From Liolophura sinensis (lineage: Eukaryota; Mollusca; Polyplacophora; Chitonida; Chitonidae), in assembly GCF_032854445.1 (NCBI RefSeq), contig NC_088304.1, forward strand, positions 17,397,850 to 17,461,849: 64,000 nucleotides of DNA, read 5' to 3'. The notes under the pieces are model-generated. The model worked only from the letters and a program-made list of their open reading frames with translations. It had not been told where the DNA came from and made no database searches. The translations under genes and the position numbers were made by a program. Within the stretch, counting starts at the first letter, position 1. Every line of letters begins with the position of its first letter. Positions 1 through 13,219 of this stretch are shown here, in pieces.

Positions 1-2030
1 TGGAGCTAACTTTTATGAATTGAAGATACAATAAATCCACCCCCCCCCCCCCCCCCCACTTTTACAAAAAAAAAATAATAAATGTTTTGAGAGAGAAACA
101 AAGTGCCCGAGACAACACCGCACAGGGCCTTGTCATCTGCATGTAGATGTATTTGTAACTCACACATAAGAGATGTGAACATTTAGAAAACAAATATCAA
201 TACTCATCCTTGGAAAACTATTATGACAGGTCGAAGCTAACAAAATGGCTCTTATTTGGACGAGCCACAACAGCAAAGAATAATACATGTAACACAATCT
301 CTGACATCTTCAGATTTTCATATAACACGACCTATCCATTCACTCAATCAATCATAGCTAATTATATCCTACTGTAATAGTGTTTTACACCACATATTTC
401 AACTCCAATTAGTACTGAAATATTGACCATGAAAATCGAGACACATAATATATAATCTTTTGATGATGCTTCCTGGGCATCTAAACAAATACAAGACAAA
501 CATACTTTTTTAAAAGCAGAACACAATCCAGTAAATTTGTTTTAGAGCTCAAAAAACGCTGTTGTAGCTACTGCTGAATCTGTCCAAAATTCTTGAAAGT
601 TTCTGCATATCATTAACACTTATAAAAATATGACAGCGCAAACTTAACTCCTTATACTCGCTGCCTAACATCAATTCTACCGTCACATATCCCGAACAAG
701 GGAATGAGGTAAAGGGCTATGCCAGGCAAAACAATAACTATGTTGACTATGTATTTTAGTACACAAATTGTGTACCGTGTGTACTGAACGGAATGTGAAC
801 GTCGTTCTGTGAAAGTTGCACTGAGCCGACAACAGCTGGCCAGAGGAAAGTGGTGGAAACAAAAAAGGAAAGAAAACAAATTTTTTTTTTACAAAGTGGA
901 CGTAAACAGTTACATGTACATGTGTCCCTAGTATCATTCACCAATAAAGTGGATTGCAGCCCACTCTCACCTTTCTCGTACCAAATACCTTCATCCAGAG
1001 CCAAATGGTAACAGATCACCTTTACTACACAATAAGCGGAGGCGAAAACTGGAGGCAGTATTTGTGGGCTACACATACATGTAAATAAATTATTGGGATG
1101 CAACTTATAAATGAATTCGAAAGCTGATTGTTGAATTTCGAAATTTAATTATTGAACTCAGCACGCTAGTTTTAATATACATGTACATGTAGGTCATCCA
1201 AAACAATCCCCCTAGGAGGTTCACTTCTGTATGCTTGACACACCCCTTACATACTGATGTCATCATCTGCAGGCACTATGCTTTATGGCCTTAAAACAGG
1301 GTCAGATATGTTTACAAGAGGTGGAAGACGGGGTATCATATTGCCCACTCATTATACAAATGTGCTATATGTGAGAGCATGGTGAGGCATACATGTATCT
1401 GCAAATATAAGAAACCTCTGCACGTATGGTTTGCAGGTATAAAAGCAGACAGCAACGATCTACAGTATATTCAAGTGGAAACCTGTAACATGTACATATC
1501 AGCAATAAGAGACCAGTATACAGCTCTAACAAGCACTCACTACATGTATATATACTTACACAGTTAATGGAAATCCAATCCCAACTGTTGTTGACAAGGT
1601 GTCACTATCCACAGGTCACCATTCTATATGGTAACGTATGTTTAATGAGCAAATACTCTAGAAGTAATTGATGCAGTACTACATGAAGGGCACAGGCTCA
1701 TTCTCACAGGGTTTCCATCATGCCTAAAAAGCTTCATGATAATCCAATTAAAACTGTACAAGATGCATTATTTGACAAATGGTAATGATTTCAGACAGAA
1801 ATATGGAGAGACAAAGTGCATCACACTTAGATTTGGTATAAACATGGAGGCCTGAATCCAGTTATACATATACTTTATCTTTGGGGGTCAAGATTTTCAA
1901 GTTTTGTCAATTTTCCACACAAAATTAGAAGACAAAAATACTTTTTTTTTTTCATAAACAATAAATCATACTGCTATCACTGACATGTATTTCACAGCAA
2001 ACAACATATAACAACTTTAAACGCACTGTG
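1..2030. other. Region beyond the 3' end of the RNF34-like gene; no gene seen
   Basis: AT-rich DNA with a C-run at about 40-58, several A/T runs and scattered TACATGTA words. Short open frames (115 aa or fewer) on both strands overlap each other and show no recognisable domain. Part of it may be 3'UTR of the minus-strand gene. Confidence 0.5.
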
Positions 2031-2640
2031 ATACAAGTATATTCATGAAACACTCTGTGAAACATGTACAAGTATATTCATGAAACACTCTGTGAAACAT
2101 GTACAAGTATATTCATGAAACACTCTGTGAAACATGTACAAGTATATTCATGAAACACTCTGTGAAACATGTACAAGTATATCATGAAACACTGTGAAAC
2201 ATGTACAGTGTATTCATGAAACACTCAATACTACATGTATATCCATGAAAACAGTTATACAAGCATATTCATAAAACACTGTGATACCTGTATATTCATT
2301 AAAACTCTTTGTTACACTGTACATACATATTCACAAAACATTGACCCATGCATACTTGCAAGACTCATATATAAAGCAATGTACACAATGTATGTTCAAG
2401 AAAAACTCTGTGATACATAATATTCATGAGACATACTGCAAATACATGCATATGCATGAAGCACTGTTATACATGTAAATGTACCTGTATATTCGTGAAA
2501 CACTCTCATACAAGTAATGCATATTCATGAAAAACACTGTGATAAATGATATTCATAATATACTCGGTGATACATGAGTGTACCTTCATGAAGCACTCTG
2601 CGATACATGTATATTCATGAAACACTCTAGGATGCATGCG
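2031..2640. repeat. 35-bp tandem array just beyond the RNF34-like stop codon
   Basis: Near-perfect copies of a 35-bp unit (core TATTCATGAAACACTCTGTG) run from 2041 to about 2200. Increasingly diverged and shortened copies continue to about 2640. The array begins about 80 bases past the stop at 2720 and probably lies in the 3'UTR or just beyond. Small overlapping frames here are by-products. Confidence 0.9.
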
Positions 2641-2719
2641 AGCCAGGTATATTCCATTGATAAACAGAAATGACACCAAATATATGTCTGAGCAAAAAGG
2701 TTCCAACAAAACCATCATT

Positions 2720-5700
2720 TCATGTGATTGTGTCATTGTCTTTATAAGAAATTCTTCCCCTTATGTAACTAGATGAGTTCACAATGTACTGTGATGAGAA
2801 CATCGATGACAGAATGGTTGATATACATGTGTATGGACAGAGGTCTGTATTATCATCAGGCACGGAAAATACGAACTCCACCCTGACCACATTCTGTCTA
2901 CAGATGGGACATTCTGCCAGTCGCCTGCCACATTTTGTACATGTCACCATGTGGCCACACTCCAGTAAGACACATTCTATAGCCGCATCCATGCAGATCT
3001 TACACAGCTCTTCCTCTCCAGCATCTACAGTAGTCTCTTGCACATCTGCAACACAAAGCACAAAAATGGGCCATCCACAATGTATATTTATGATGGAAAA
3101 TTCTAGGCTTTGTTAATAAGAGTTAATAATACTCAGTAAATCAAGTAGAGAATGTTGGACATTGCTAGCTTGATACAATGAAGATAATCAGGGCTACATG
3201 TACATATATTTTCCAAATGCCCTTTAATAGTGTTCACAGGAGGTCCCATGTAAATGTACACATCCATACACAATGTTGCGGCCAGTGTTGTTTCATGGAC
3301 CGCAAAAGGAGACTATTGGCACCATTGCCTTCACAGAGATGTTAGTGGCCTCTTACTGTACCATCTTGATAATACAAATGACTTGACACGACTTTGGAAC
3401 ACCACTGAATACCGTGCCCTAAGTTGAAAATGAACCTGCCACCTGTGGCAGTCAGATCAAAAACAACAAGGCATTCAGAGAATCCCACCAGTTTGCCTGC
3501 TATCTAAACTGTGACATGCTGATTGTTTTCCCACTCCTGTGTGAGGGCAGAATGTTACTCTGTGATGTTACCCGGAACTGGAAGTTCAACTGGTCAACTT
3601 GGGACAGAACAGGTGAAAACACTGGCCCGTCGAGCACGTCAACATTTTCGGCTCTGCATACAGTAGTAGTACAGGGTAAGGTCTATACCCAGGAGTGGTC
3701 TACAGGCTCGCAAATTCGCTTCTCTGGGGCAATTCTGAACTGTTTGAGCAGACATCCGGTTATTATAGGGCCCGACTGCTGCATTAGCTGCATTAACCTT
3801 ACCGATCACTGATTACTACACAGAGGCAGATTGGGTCACACCTGTCTGACGGGTCAGAATGGTGAAAAGGCTTGAAATCGCCAACATTTTCTACTGGTGT
3901 AGGAATATGCTTTTGGCCATCCCTCGGAACTATATATACCATTATATTTTATTCAGTATATATTAAATTGCTTGTTAATTTGGCATGTATTTTATGCCAT
4001 ACTGACTCAGGAGTCAAGTTATGTCTATGCGTAGAGGAAAACAGCCAGCCCTTTTGAACCTCAGAATATTCCCTATCTAACCTCTAAACTTAAACCTGCA
4101 TCTGAACCAGTGCAACCTGGATCCAGAACACCGAACAGTTGGCTCCATCACTGAAGGCCTCTGAAACAGTTTCTATTTATTTATTTATTTGATTGGTGTT
4201 TTACGCTGTTCTCAAGAATATTTCACTTCAGCATTATGGTGGGTGGAAACGGGGCACAGCCCGGGGGAAACCCACGACCATCCGCAGGGTGCTGCCAGAC
4301 CTTCCCACTTACGGCCGGAGAGGAAGCCAGCATGAGCTGGACTTGAACTCACAGCGACCGCATTGTTGAGAGACTCCTGGGTCATTACGCTGCGCTAGCG
4401 CGCTAACCGACTGAGCCACGGAGGCCACGAAGGCCACGAAACAGTTTCTAAGCCTGTAGTATGGGAACCTGTGGAAGGTCTGGTGCTCTCCTGGGCTATG
4501 CTCATTTTCCTCCCACCATGATGCTGACAGTCTTTGTCAAAATGAAATATTCCTGAACATGGCTTAAAACACTATTAAATCAAATGCATAAATAAATTAA
4601 CTAGTGATTACAGTCAACACATGCAGCAATAGCTACAGGACTGTGCATCACCAAAAAAAAGCAAACAGTGATTTTCAAATGTTGTGTTACCACTGAACCT
4701 ACCTTCTGCTAGCTTTATCTCTTCAGCTGAAAAAAAATACAAAGAATTGAAGATTTCATGAAAAAATTTCAAATATTTATATAACTCAATTTATATCAAC
4801 TTTTTAACTTGTTAATAAGCGGGTTTTTCAGTAATTCAGCATCTTAGCACTACATGTACTCGTGCACAAAGTTACTTGAACATTACAGGTTAACCAAGTC
4901 ATCCAATGAAATTTCTCTGAACATTCGCCAATGTCAGCCTTGTTTTTTTCTAAATTGCTGTTGTGTCTGCCTTGTACACTTGATGATGGTCACTCTATTT
5001 GGCAGATAAGAGGCCCTTCTTTCTGGTACCTTCACTGCTTGAATGTGTTACATGTGTTTGGAATGAACTCAAGTTATCCACCAAATATACCGAACACAAA
5101 GCCTAAAGGGATCACCTCTGATACAGAGAAAATCAATGGGGGTGAACATGATGGGCTCTAGGTAAACTTCCCAAGTTAAAAACCCACATACAGGTATCAC
5201 TGCATTTAACACTTTGATCTCTACATTATAGCACATTTTAACAGTCAGATATGGTTGGGGTGCACTGATGGTTGGACAAGAAAATACTGAATTTGTCTGC
5301 AGTAATATCTGCAATAATGTATAGTCAGTGGCCTTGCCTTGTTGACGCACTTGTAAAACGATTTTCACACTGTCTGAAATGTACCTGGTATTCAGAAGAT
5401 CTGAGTACCTGTGCCACACATGATCTTACCTCTCTTCAGGTCACTGTGATATTCTCTCCAGAGTCTTTGAACCCTCTCAGCCAGCTCATACTTCTCACAG
5501 CAGCCTTTATAATCCACGAAGTTTGTGGCCAGTAGCTCCTTCAGCTGTTTGACTGTCAGGGACTCTATGTCCTCTTCTCGCTCTATATCACTCAGCTTGG
5601 CTCGTACATTTGCTGGACGCTCGTCACGGTTATTCTGAAAATGTATACGTGAACTAATGTCACGAAATTCAACACTATCCAAGTCCGAGTGCTTTGCCAG

Positions 5701-8700
5701 ACACTCACTTGCCATGACCATAAAGATATCTGCAATAGTTAACAAGGGCTAGGAGGAACCTGTAAACACACCGATATGTGTTTCATTTTATACAGCCTAA
5801 GTCCAAGAGGTGTGAAACTGGTCTATTGTTCTTCTTCTAACTTCTCACAGTACGGAAAAAAACAAATTTGTGTCAGCAAAAACATAAAAATAAACCACAA
5901 AGGTTGATTATACATGAACAGCAGCACAGCAGAAGATGCTAACAGGTTTTAGCATAGGCTTAAAGAAAAAAAGCTGAATACTCAGAGGCTCTAAGAGGAT
6001 AAGAGGCTCTAACAGGAGAAAGAGGCTCTAACAGGATAAAGAGGCTCTATGAATAATAACGTAAAATTAGTCATCAATTAGTCTTAGTCTACAGACACGA
6101 TTTTTTGTTTTTCTAAGCAACAGCTCACTGGTTTCTACCTCTGGTTCACCCAGTGCAACACTTTGATCAAGGGAGATAACCCCTAGAGAAGATTCGGTGG
6201 AGAAACCCCAAAAATATGTTCACCAGAGGTTAAATTCAACTATCATTTAATACTATGACAAGGAAGAAAGACAGGACAGTTTTTCTGGTTTTTTATAACA
6301 AATCGTCATTTGTCAGCATGGTAACTCATTTAAGTGTATCAAACTTAAAGTACAAAATTGTTAGTCCTAAGAAGTGCATGTTATCTCGAGTGCTATTGGC
6401 CATCTGTAACAAGTCTGTTTCACTTTCAAACTTTGAGTTCGTCAAGACTATGGCCACACACACACACGTCAAAAACTAAAGGCTTTCCAAGTAACACTAC
6501 GCCTAATACAAACGATGTTAAACTGCTATAACAATTAATTTCTATACAATTGTTAACGTAAATGATCATATCTTCCCAGCACTTCCATTGTATGTACTTC
6601 TCTGCAACTGCTGCCCCTGGTAAAACTTTAAATGCGTAATGACTTGGCGCCATCACACAGGCAAAAAAGATCACCTACTGGACAGAATACCTTCCAGGTA
6701 AACTGATCACTTGAACGTTGCACAGTGATTGGCCAATGCTGTGGACATCAAAATGAGTTTAAAAACACACACGCTGTCGCAACTCGCTAATTTGTTGAAC
6801 TCTTCTTTTTGGATCCTTTTCAGAATTATATCCACATGTTCATTACATAGCAAGTGTAATTAAGAGCTCATTTCACAAAATTTTATGAAAAACTTCATAT
6901 ACCCACTAATAAGTTTGGCATTCACGCAGTTGGGGAGATCAACTGTTGGGCAGTGACCCAAGGAGTAAATGTTAAATGGCATATTCGCCGTCTGATAACT
7001 TCCACATTACCAGTACCACTATTCTGTGGCTATTTCCACTCTTTTGATGACTAACCAAGTGCTTGATAGGTGTACGGTGGGCCTTATTACAATTAGGAGC
7101 TGTTAAGTACATGCATGTAAGTAACTTTACAAGAGGTAAATCTTTTCGCAATGTAGACTACCACAGGCAATCAATGTACTGACCGGTTTGTGACATTTAC
7201 TCTCACGATCCTCAAATTAAAAGGAAATTAAACGATAACGAATGACAGCATGACTCCCAAACGTAACTACAATTTTTATTCAATGCATAATCACTACATA
7301 CAAATCCACTACATACAAATCCCAACAAAACCATGACGAAACTATCACGAATGAAAACCAACATTTCACCATTATACAGGACCTATTTCGTTAAGTGCAC
7401 TGACACGGCGTACTTGGGTGGAACTACTTCTGGCAATTTCTTCACATTCTTATTATGTCTCTATACTGGGACTCTGGCAATTCTCACCACCAGACCCATC
7501 TGTGTCACTTCTCTCTCACACACAATACCATGCCTTACTTCGACGATCTAAATTTACCTCAAAACTGTTATAAGTTTCAGATGGAGCATGCTGGGGTGTA
7601 TCAGCTGTAGCTTGTTGATGGGCAATGATAGAGAATGCCACTCAGCAGCTATCGATGGCAAATGCATCAACCATATATTAGTATGGGCTTGTAGATGGGC
7701 AATGTGGGGATATATTAGTGTGAGATTGTGGATATGCAATGTGATGATATATTAGTGTGAGGTTGTGGATGGCCAATGTGAGGATACATTAGTGTAAGGT
7801 TGTGGCTGGGCAATGTGAGGATACATTAGTGTAAGGCTGTGGCTGGGCAATGTAAGGATATATTAGTGTGAGGTTGTGGATGGCCAATGTGAGGATACAT
7901 TAGTGTAAGGTTGTGGCTGGGCAATGTGAGGATACATTAGTGTAAGGTTGTGGCTGGGCAATGTGAGGATACATTAGTGTAAGGCTGTGGCTGGGCAATG
8001 TGAGGATATATTAGAATAAGGTTGTGGCTGGGCAATGTGGGGATATATTAGTGTGAGGTTGTAGCTGGGCAATGTGGGGATATAGTAGTGTGAGGTTGTG
8101 GATGGGCAATGTGAGGATATAGTAGTATAGGCTTGTGGCTGAGCAATGTGGAATATATTAGTGTGAGGTTGTGGATGGGCAATGTGAGGATATATTAGTG
8201 TAAAATTGTGGATAGGCAATGTAGGGCTTTAAAAGTCATGTGTGGTTACAGGTACAAGTCTACTTCCATTCAAAGAATACACCGCCTCTTGACTACTTGC
8301 CTCATTTTGCTGTAACTCCTCCGCCAGTCTGTGCAGCGTTTCTCGCATTTCGCGATCTTGTCGCTGGCGTAAGCGTGTCGCACGTTCCTCCTCACTCTCA
8401 TCTGCAGGTGGAGAATGCTCCTCTGATGGAGTACTCTCCCCCTGTTGTCGTTGCCGTTCTTCTCTAGACTGCCTTTCTTCATCGATAGCCTCTCGCATAC
8501 GCTCCTTCAAAATAAACATTTCTTCTTTTAAATAACGTCTTTTTTTAATCTGCTTCTCAACTGTTCATTTAATATTATGCTCCTGAAAGTGTTCTTACAC
8601 CTGTCTGTTCACCTCACTTAATATAACATCTTTTGCTCTGAAAAAGACAGAGAAAGCGCAATGTCGCTTGTAGCATTTCGCAGGGCTAATTTTTGGTACA

Positions 8701-11275
8701 AAGGCTCTTAACTCGTACGTCTTAAGGTTACCCAGGTGCACTGATTTCCCTTATTATTTATGTAGTAAATTTGTCTACTTCAACCATATCACCACATGCA
8801 GCTTGCACTTTAACCTTAAAAATATCCCCAAAAAATCAACCTACATGCAGCATGATAATCATTTCTTTTTCTGAGCTGTGGTGGCTGAAAGTCAAGTAAT
8901 AGTATTTTGTTACCTTGGTAACCTCCCGAGGGTTGGTACGAACACTTGGCAAAAAGTTTTCAGTTCTATCATGTGTCTATCCAAAACAGACGAAATTTTG
9001 ACATATTTCAACTAAGTGTAAAATAGCAATGCAGAAATTTATAGTGTATCAACAACTTAAAATATGTGTGTCAAAGTATTATTGAATGGTCCTCCTCCAC
9101 TCTATAGCTCAGAGGCAAATTGTGGATCCAACTGCACAAATTGCGCATGTGTAACCTTGATCAGTTCAAGATAAAGCTACCATAAGAAATTCCTGTGTCT
9201 TTTTACACACCTTCTAGAGAACATTATTTGTAGCACTGTCATCATTGTTGGGGAATTTCTAACTTGGTTTTCATGAAATACTGCAGTTGAGTCAGTAATT
9301 TTCAAACATCATACGATGTGTAGAAATCTTTACATGTACACTGCATATCCTCCCGTCACAAAAACAGACCTTGATTTACATGTACAAGTATGAGTGTGCC
9401 TCTTTGATCTTAATTTACCTGTACAAGTATGAGTGTGCCTCTTTGACCTTAATTTACCTGTACAAGTATGAGTGTGCCTCTTTGACCTTTATTTACATGT
9501 ACAAGTATGAGTGCGCCTGATTGACCCTGATTTACATGTACGAGTGTGCCTGTTTGACCTTGATTTACATGTACAAGTATGAGTGTGCCTGTTTGACCTT
9601 GATTTACATGTAAAAGTATGAGTGAGCCTGTTTGACCCTGATTTACATGTACGAGTGTGCCTGTTTGACCTTGATTTACATGTACGAGTGTGCCTGTTTG
9701 ACCTTGATTTACATGTACAAGTATGAGTGAGCCTGTTTGACCTTGATTTACATGTACAACTATGAGTGTGCCTGTTTGACCTTGACTTATATATACAAGT
9801 ATGAGTGTGCCTGTTTGAATCCAGTTGCTGGGGCACCCGGTTTTCAGGATATTAGTGGATGTCATTTTAGCAGACTTTTAGTTTGACTTACAGCAAGTCG
9901 CCCCACATGCTGTTCATGCTCCCTCTCTAAACTTTGGTGGGTGGCGCTGGCGAAGTTGTGGAATATTAAATCTACAAGATGACCTTTCTCTGTGCAAGTA
10001 CGAGTGGGAATATTTTTCTTCTTTAAGAAAAACCGCAAGTCCTTGACTCTGAGGGTCAGTAAATCCTGTTTGGTAAAATCGCCAGCCAGTATCACTTCAC
10101 ATTTTGAGCAGCGTCTCAAAGCTCTGTTCACCTTGACAGAACAGGATGAGCAGAACTGACGACCACAGTCACCACACTGTTTCTGAAAACAAAAAAAAGA
10201 AAAAAAAAAAAAAAAAGAAAGAAAAAAAAAATTAACAGTATATTCTTAATAATCATAATATAACTGTCCTGCACATGAACAAATGAATATAGCATATACA
10301 GTACCAAGTAGAACGAGTCGAATTTATTTTGTGAGAGAAATTTTCAAGGAGACAAGACCTTTGCACTGTGAATAACGGACTGTTGTAAGTGTTGTGGTTG
10401 TACACTGCATGAGGATATGCGGGAGTGTGTACACAGGTGACTTTGTAATGCTTGCAAAATGTGTGTTGTTGTGACATATGGAAGACATCTGACTATCTAA
10501 ATCATACTGGATATCCAAGAACAACAGCGTGTATTTTAGACATCAGTTGAAAAGTGATTTTGATCAAACTAGCTTGTTTCGGTTAAGTCACTCGCATTCG
10601 GCTGAGCATAACATGGTCCCCACTGACTCTGCAGGACTATATGTGTCCGTGGCACTGTGTGATCATACTGAGGTAGGCAGGACTGTTTAACAGTCTTAAT
10701 TCCTCCTAGCCTATCTGCAGAATCTGTACTAACCTGTGAATCTGTGAATGTCAAGATAATACAGACGAAAGTAAATATAAATATATTTACAGTGTTCTGT
10801 TTGTCATTTTACATGACATCTTTTCAGTTTCTTCCAGTTCTATTCTTCGAAAAAGTCCTATGTGGGCGTGGCTTCATTTTTTTGCCTGCTTACTGGAGTA
10901 TAAACGCAAAGATTTGACCAATCGGATTGCACCTTACAAACATAAAATCAGGACAATTAAGTTATTACGAAATACATAATATAAATGTCTATCTTCTTTC
11001 AAGACTTGACACACATGTTTACTTTTTCCTATCCCCGTGTTCTCCAATAAACCCTGTGTTAAAATCCACATGAACACACTTTGACATGTATAAGGCATTA
11101 CCTTCCTTTTGAGCAGACTAAATTTGATGGAGCATCCTTCACACTCCATTACTGGTGATGCCACACGGCAGATCACAGAGATGTGGGCTGGATGACCATC
11201 ACAGCCTGACCCTTGACCCTGTGGATCCCGGTCCTCACACTGAGTTTCCTGACCTCTGATTGCCCCTGCACCCAT
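2720..11275 (-). CDS. RNF34: RNF34/RFFL-like E3 ubiquitin ligase (FYVE-like, SAP, RING), six coding exons
   Basis: Exons in transcription order: 11275-11102, 10182-9892, 8504-8250, 5634-5430, 4726-4703 (a 24-nt microexon) and 3045-2720. All are bounded by AG/GT and phases close, giving about 424 aa (human RNF34 is 372). The N-terminus MGAGAIRGQ matches MGTGAVRGQ of RNF34, and an in-frame stop lies just upstream in the same exon, so this ATG is chosen. Residues 45-86 hold four CxxC pairs (FYVE-like finger). SAP domains lie at about 101-135 and 265-300. The C3HC4 RING spans C331-C365 and includes [14 protein letters not shown]. Family members are membrane-associated E3 ligases that ubiquitinate caspases, p53 and other targets; the same role here is inferred. 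Exon 3 (8504-8250) encodes a charged, Glu/Arg-rich linker. The protein runs about 50 residues past the usual RING-proximal end. RNF34 and RFFL are vertebrate duplicates, so this is probably the single invertebrate copy. Confidence 0.93.
4163..4450 (-). mobile_element. Full-length tRNA-derived SINE (RUDI/V-SINE-like) with target-site duplication
   Basis: The tRNA-like head lies at the right end (reverse complement GGCTCAGTCGGTTAGCGCG, then GTGAGTTCAAGTCCAGC resembling boxes A and B). The body and a (TTTA)n tail lie to the left. A perfect 13-bp duplication, GAAACAGTTTCTA, flanks it at 4163-4175 and 4438-4450. It sits in intron 5 (between 4702 and 3046) of the RNF34-like gene. The family name is by resemblance to the SINE reported widely in molluscs and is tentative. 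Confidence 0.9.
4486..4600 (+). mobile_element. 3' fragment of the same SINE, diverged
   Basis: Contains the TTTCCTCCCACCATGATGCT region, the GAAATATTCCTGA block and an ATAAATAAATT tail, in the opposite orientation to the full copy just before it. Confidence 0.7.
5984..6050. repeat. Short 18-19-bp tandem repeat
   Basis: Four copies of AGAGGCTCTAACAGGATAA-like units lie in the intron between the second SAP exon and the linker exon of the RNF34-like gene. Confidence 0.8.
7675..8228. repeat. 37-bp tandem array next to a splice donor of the RNF34-like gene
   Basis: About fifteen copies of a ~37-bp unit (core ATTAGTGTAAGGTTGTGGCT plus GGGCAATGTGAGGATA). The array starts about 20 bases into the intron that follows the exon ending at 8250. 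Frames predicted through it are repeat artefacts. Confidence 0.92.
9373..9815. repeat. 39/33-bp tandem array in the RNF34-like gene
   Basis: Units of 39 bp, with some of 33 bp, built on TTGATTTACATGTACAAGTA and TGAGTGTGCCTGTTTGACC. It starts about 75 bases into the intron after the exon ending at 9892. Because 39 and 33 are multiples of three, open frames of 115-138 codons arise by chance. Confidence 0.92.
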
Positions 11276-11655
11276 ATGGTTACAGACACAATCAGTCCAT
11301 CATGGTACCAGCAGTCGCAGCCCTGTGTGGGAGAAATGAAAATTTCACACACATAGCCACAGAAAACTTGCTTACTGTACATGTATATCAGAGTATGTAC
11401 ATTATACACACGTACATGATTATATAAAATTTGTTATTTATGTAACTGCTAGTTTGTGATTTCAGGTGAAAAAGATTTATATAAAATATAAAACAAATTT
11501 AACTTGGGAACCACACATACACCCTTTTAAGCCTGTGAATTTACTTCAAGATATTTTTGTAAGCTTAATAATCATAAAGCCCAATAATCTTAACCATCAA
11601 TAATAATAACAATTAAAACAAAAATAAATAATAAAAAAGAAAAAAAGAAAACTCT

Positions 11656-11757
11656 GCCCAGTTTTCACCCACCATAATGCTGGCTGTCGTCGTATAAGTG
11701 AAATATTCCTGAGTACAGCGTAAAACACCAGTCAAATAAATAAATAAATAAATAAAT
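11656..11757 (+). mobile_element. SINE 3' fragment with (AAAT)n tail
   Basis: Holds CACCCACCATAATGCTGGC, the GTATAAGTGAAATATTCCTG block, GTAAAACACCAGTCAAATAA and a run of AAAT units. It lies in the intron between the untranslated first exon and the first coding exon of the RNF34-like gene. Confidence 0.85.
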
Positions 11758-12924
11758 GAAAATTGCTCTTTTATACACAGAAGAGACAGAGTGAGATATA
11801 AGCTTCAACAACCTTTACAGAACTAATCAATGCACTAAATATTTTGAAGAACCGAAAAAATGTATCACAAAATGAGGTGTGTTGTATTTAAAACAAAATG
11901 CATTATACTGTGGGCAACACACATGGTACATGTGCTCAGATTTTCCAGGGTTAGCCCATAATGCTCAATGGACAATAAATATAAACCTCAGCTAGAACTA
12001 TATACTAGTATAGCAGAACAAAGAACATCTCCTGATCATTTGCTCATGTTATACATGGATATATTTTTCCTTCCATTACACTCAAACATATGATTTCGCA
12101 CCTTTATATGTGAGTAAAAATGAATAGAATTAATTCAGACAATGTAATGACCTGTGTAGATAAAAATTCCCCTTGTTTTCCACACAATTTCCTCAGTTTG
12201 CATCTGACCCGTTAAATCTATTTATTAATAGAGCTGGTTTGCTGTTACACATGCATCAGACAGGGTCACTAAATTCATTAGTGGGAGAGTTCAAGGTACA
12301 TTATGCACAGTCATGACTATGTATATACATGTATGTACTCCATGAACATGTACATGTAGACCAGTTACCATGTTCTTAACATTTTTATTTCCTCGTGACA
12401 TGGGGGGTGGGAGGGGGGAGGAGGGTAAGTGGAATAGACAGCTGTGAGGTTTGTGTATGCATGTAAATATGGTCAACGATACCCTGTCTCTTCCCCAACC
12501 CCTCCTCCTCCCCCCATCCCAGGACTTTTTCTCTTATCACAGCCATTCACAACTATAGAGATGTTTTACTTGTTCTTTGTTTGTTAGTAGGTTATCTAAC
12601 CTACATGTATGGTTTATGATTAGTTGATTCTCTGCCATTTCTGTTTGCAAGTCTTACAATTAACCGTTTGTATGTATATCACTGCCTGTTCCATTTTGAA
12701 CACTCTCCTGATGATGGCTAAATAAAATGCCGAAATACTGACTCACAACGAAGTGTTTTTTTCGGAGTTACACTACTTGTTTATTACGTAAAACTCATCA
12801 GTGGCACCACAGGATTTCAGATGCAGAGATCAGTGCAAATCAGTCATGACCCATAGAACAAGACCATAAATTCTACCTCCCTCGATATTTTGTAATAAGA
12901 TAACGTGAGACATGCAGAACTTAC

Positions 12925-13190
12925 CAACTTTTTGTCCACCTGTAAGTGTTGTTGTTGTTAATAACGATGTTCGGCGTTTATGTCCGCCTGAAGTTAATGT
13001 CACACAGTAATACGACACGAGTGGATGGGTTCTGACTTTATCACAGTCGCATAGCTATACAAAATAGTCTGATGAAACCCCCTACTCTAAGAAATAGTTG
13101 TACAATACAGCAGTGGACCTGAGAAATCGCATGTCATTTGCCAAAAGCTCGGGAAGGACACATCCGCGTTCGTCTACTGTTTATGACGCC
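12925..13190 (-). other. Probable untranslated first exon of the RNF34-like gene
   Basis: On the minus strand a strong donor (AAGTTG then GTAAGT) ends at 12925, about 260 bases after a YY1-type start-site motif near 13190. The coding exon downstream has a plausible acceptor (CCCACACAG) at about 11323, with 5'UTR up to the ATG at 11275. The frame through this stretch contains no ATG and has a stop, so it is read as 5'UTR. The upstream boundary is inferred only from the promoter motif. Confidence 0.4.
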
Positions 13191-13215
13191 ATCTTGGATG
13201 ATCACGTGACGTGAT
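13188..13215 (-). promoter_or_regulatory. Candidate core promoter of the RNF34-like gene: YY1 site, E-box, CRE-like half site
   Basis: The minus strand reads CCAAGATGGC at 13197-13188, the classic YY1 motif found at animal transcription starts and oriented towards the gene. A CACGTG E-box sits at 13203-13208, followed by a TGACGT half site. Position, just upstream of a good splice donor, supports a housekeeping-type promoter. No TATA box was seen. Function is inferred. Confidence 0.4.
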
Positions 13216-13219
13216 TGTA

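Noticed and set aside
9862-10131. Start codon at 10131 for a separate small protein
   Set aside because: The codon is GTG (Val) inside exon 2 of the RNF34-like coding sequence, which continues upstream to the acceptor at 10183.
12830-13018. 62-codon minus-strand frame over the proposed first exon of the RNF34-like gene
   Set aside because: It lacks an ATG (it opens with GTG), has a stop upstream, and the next exon has a stop before the recognised start, so it is more likely 5'UTR.
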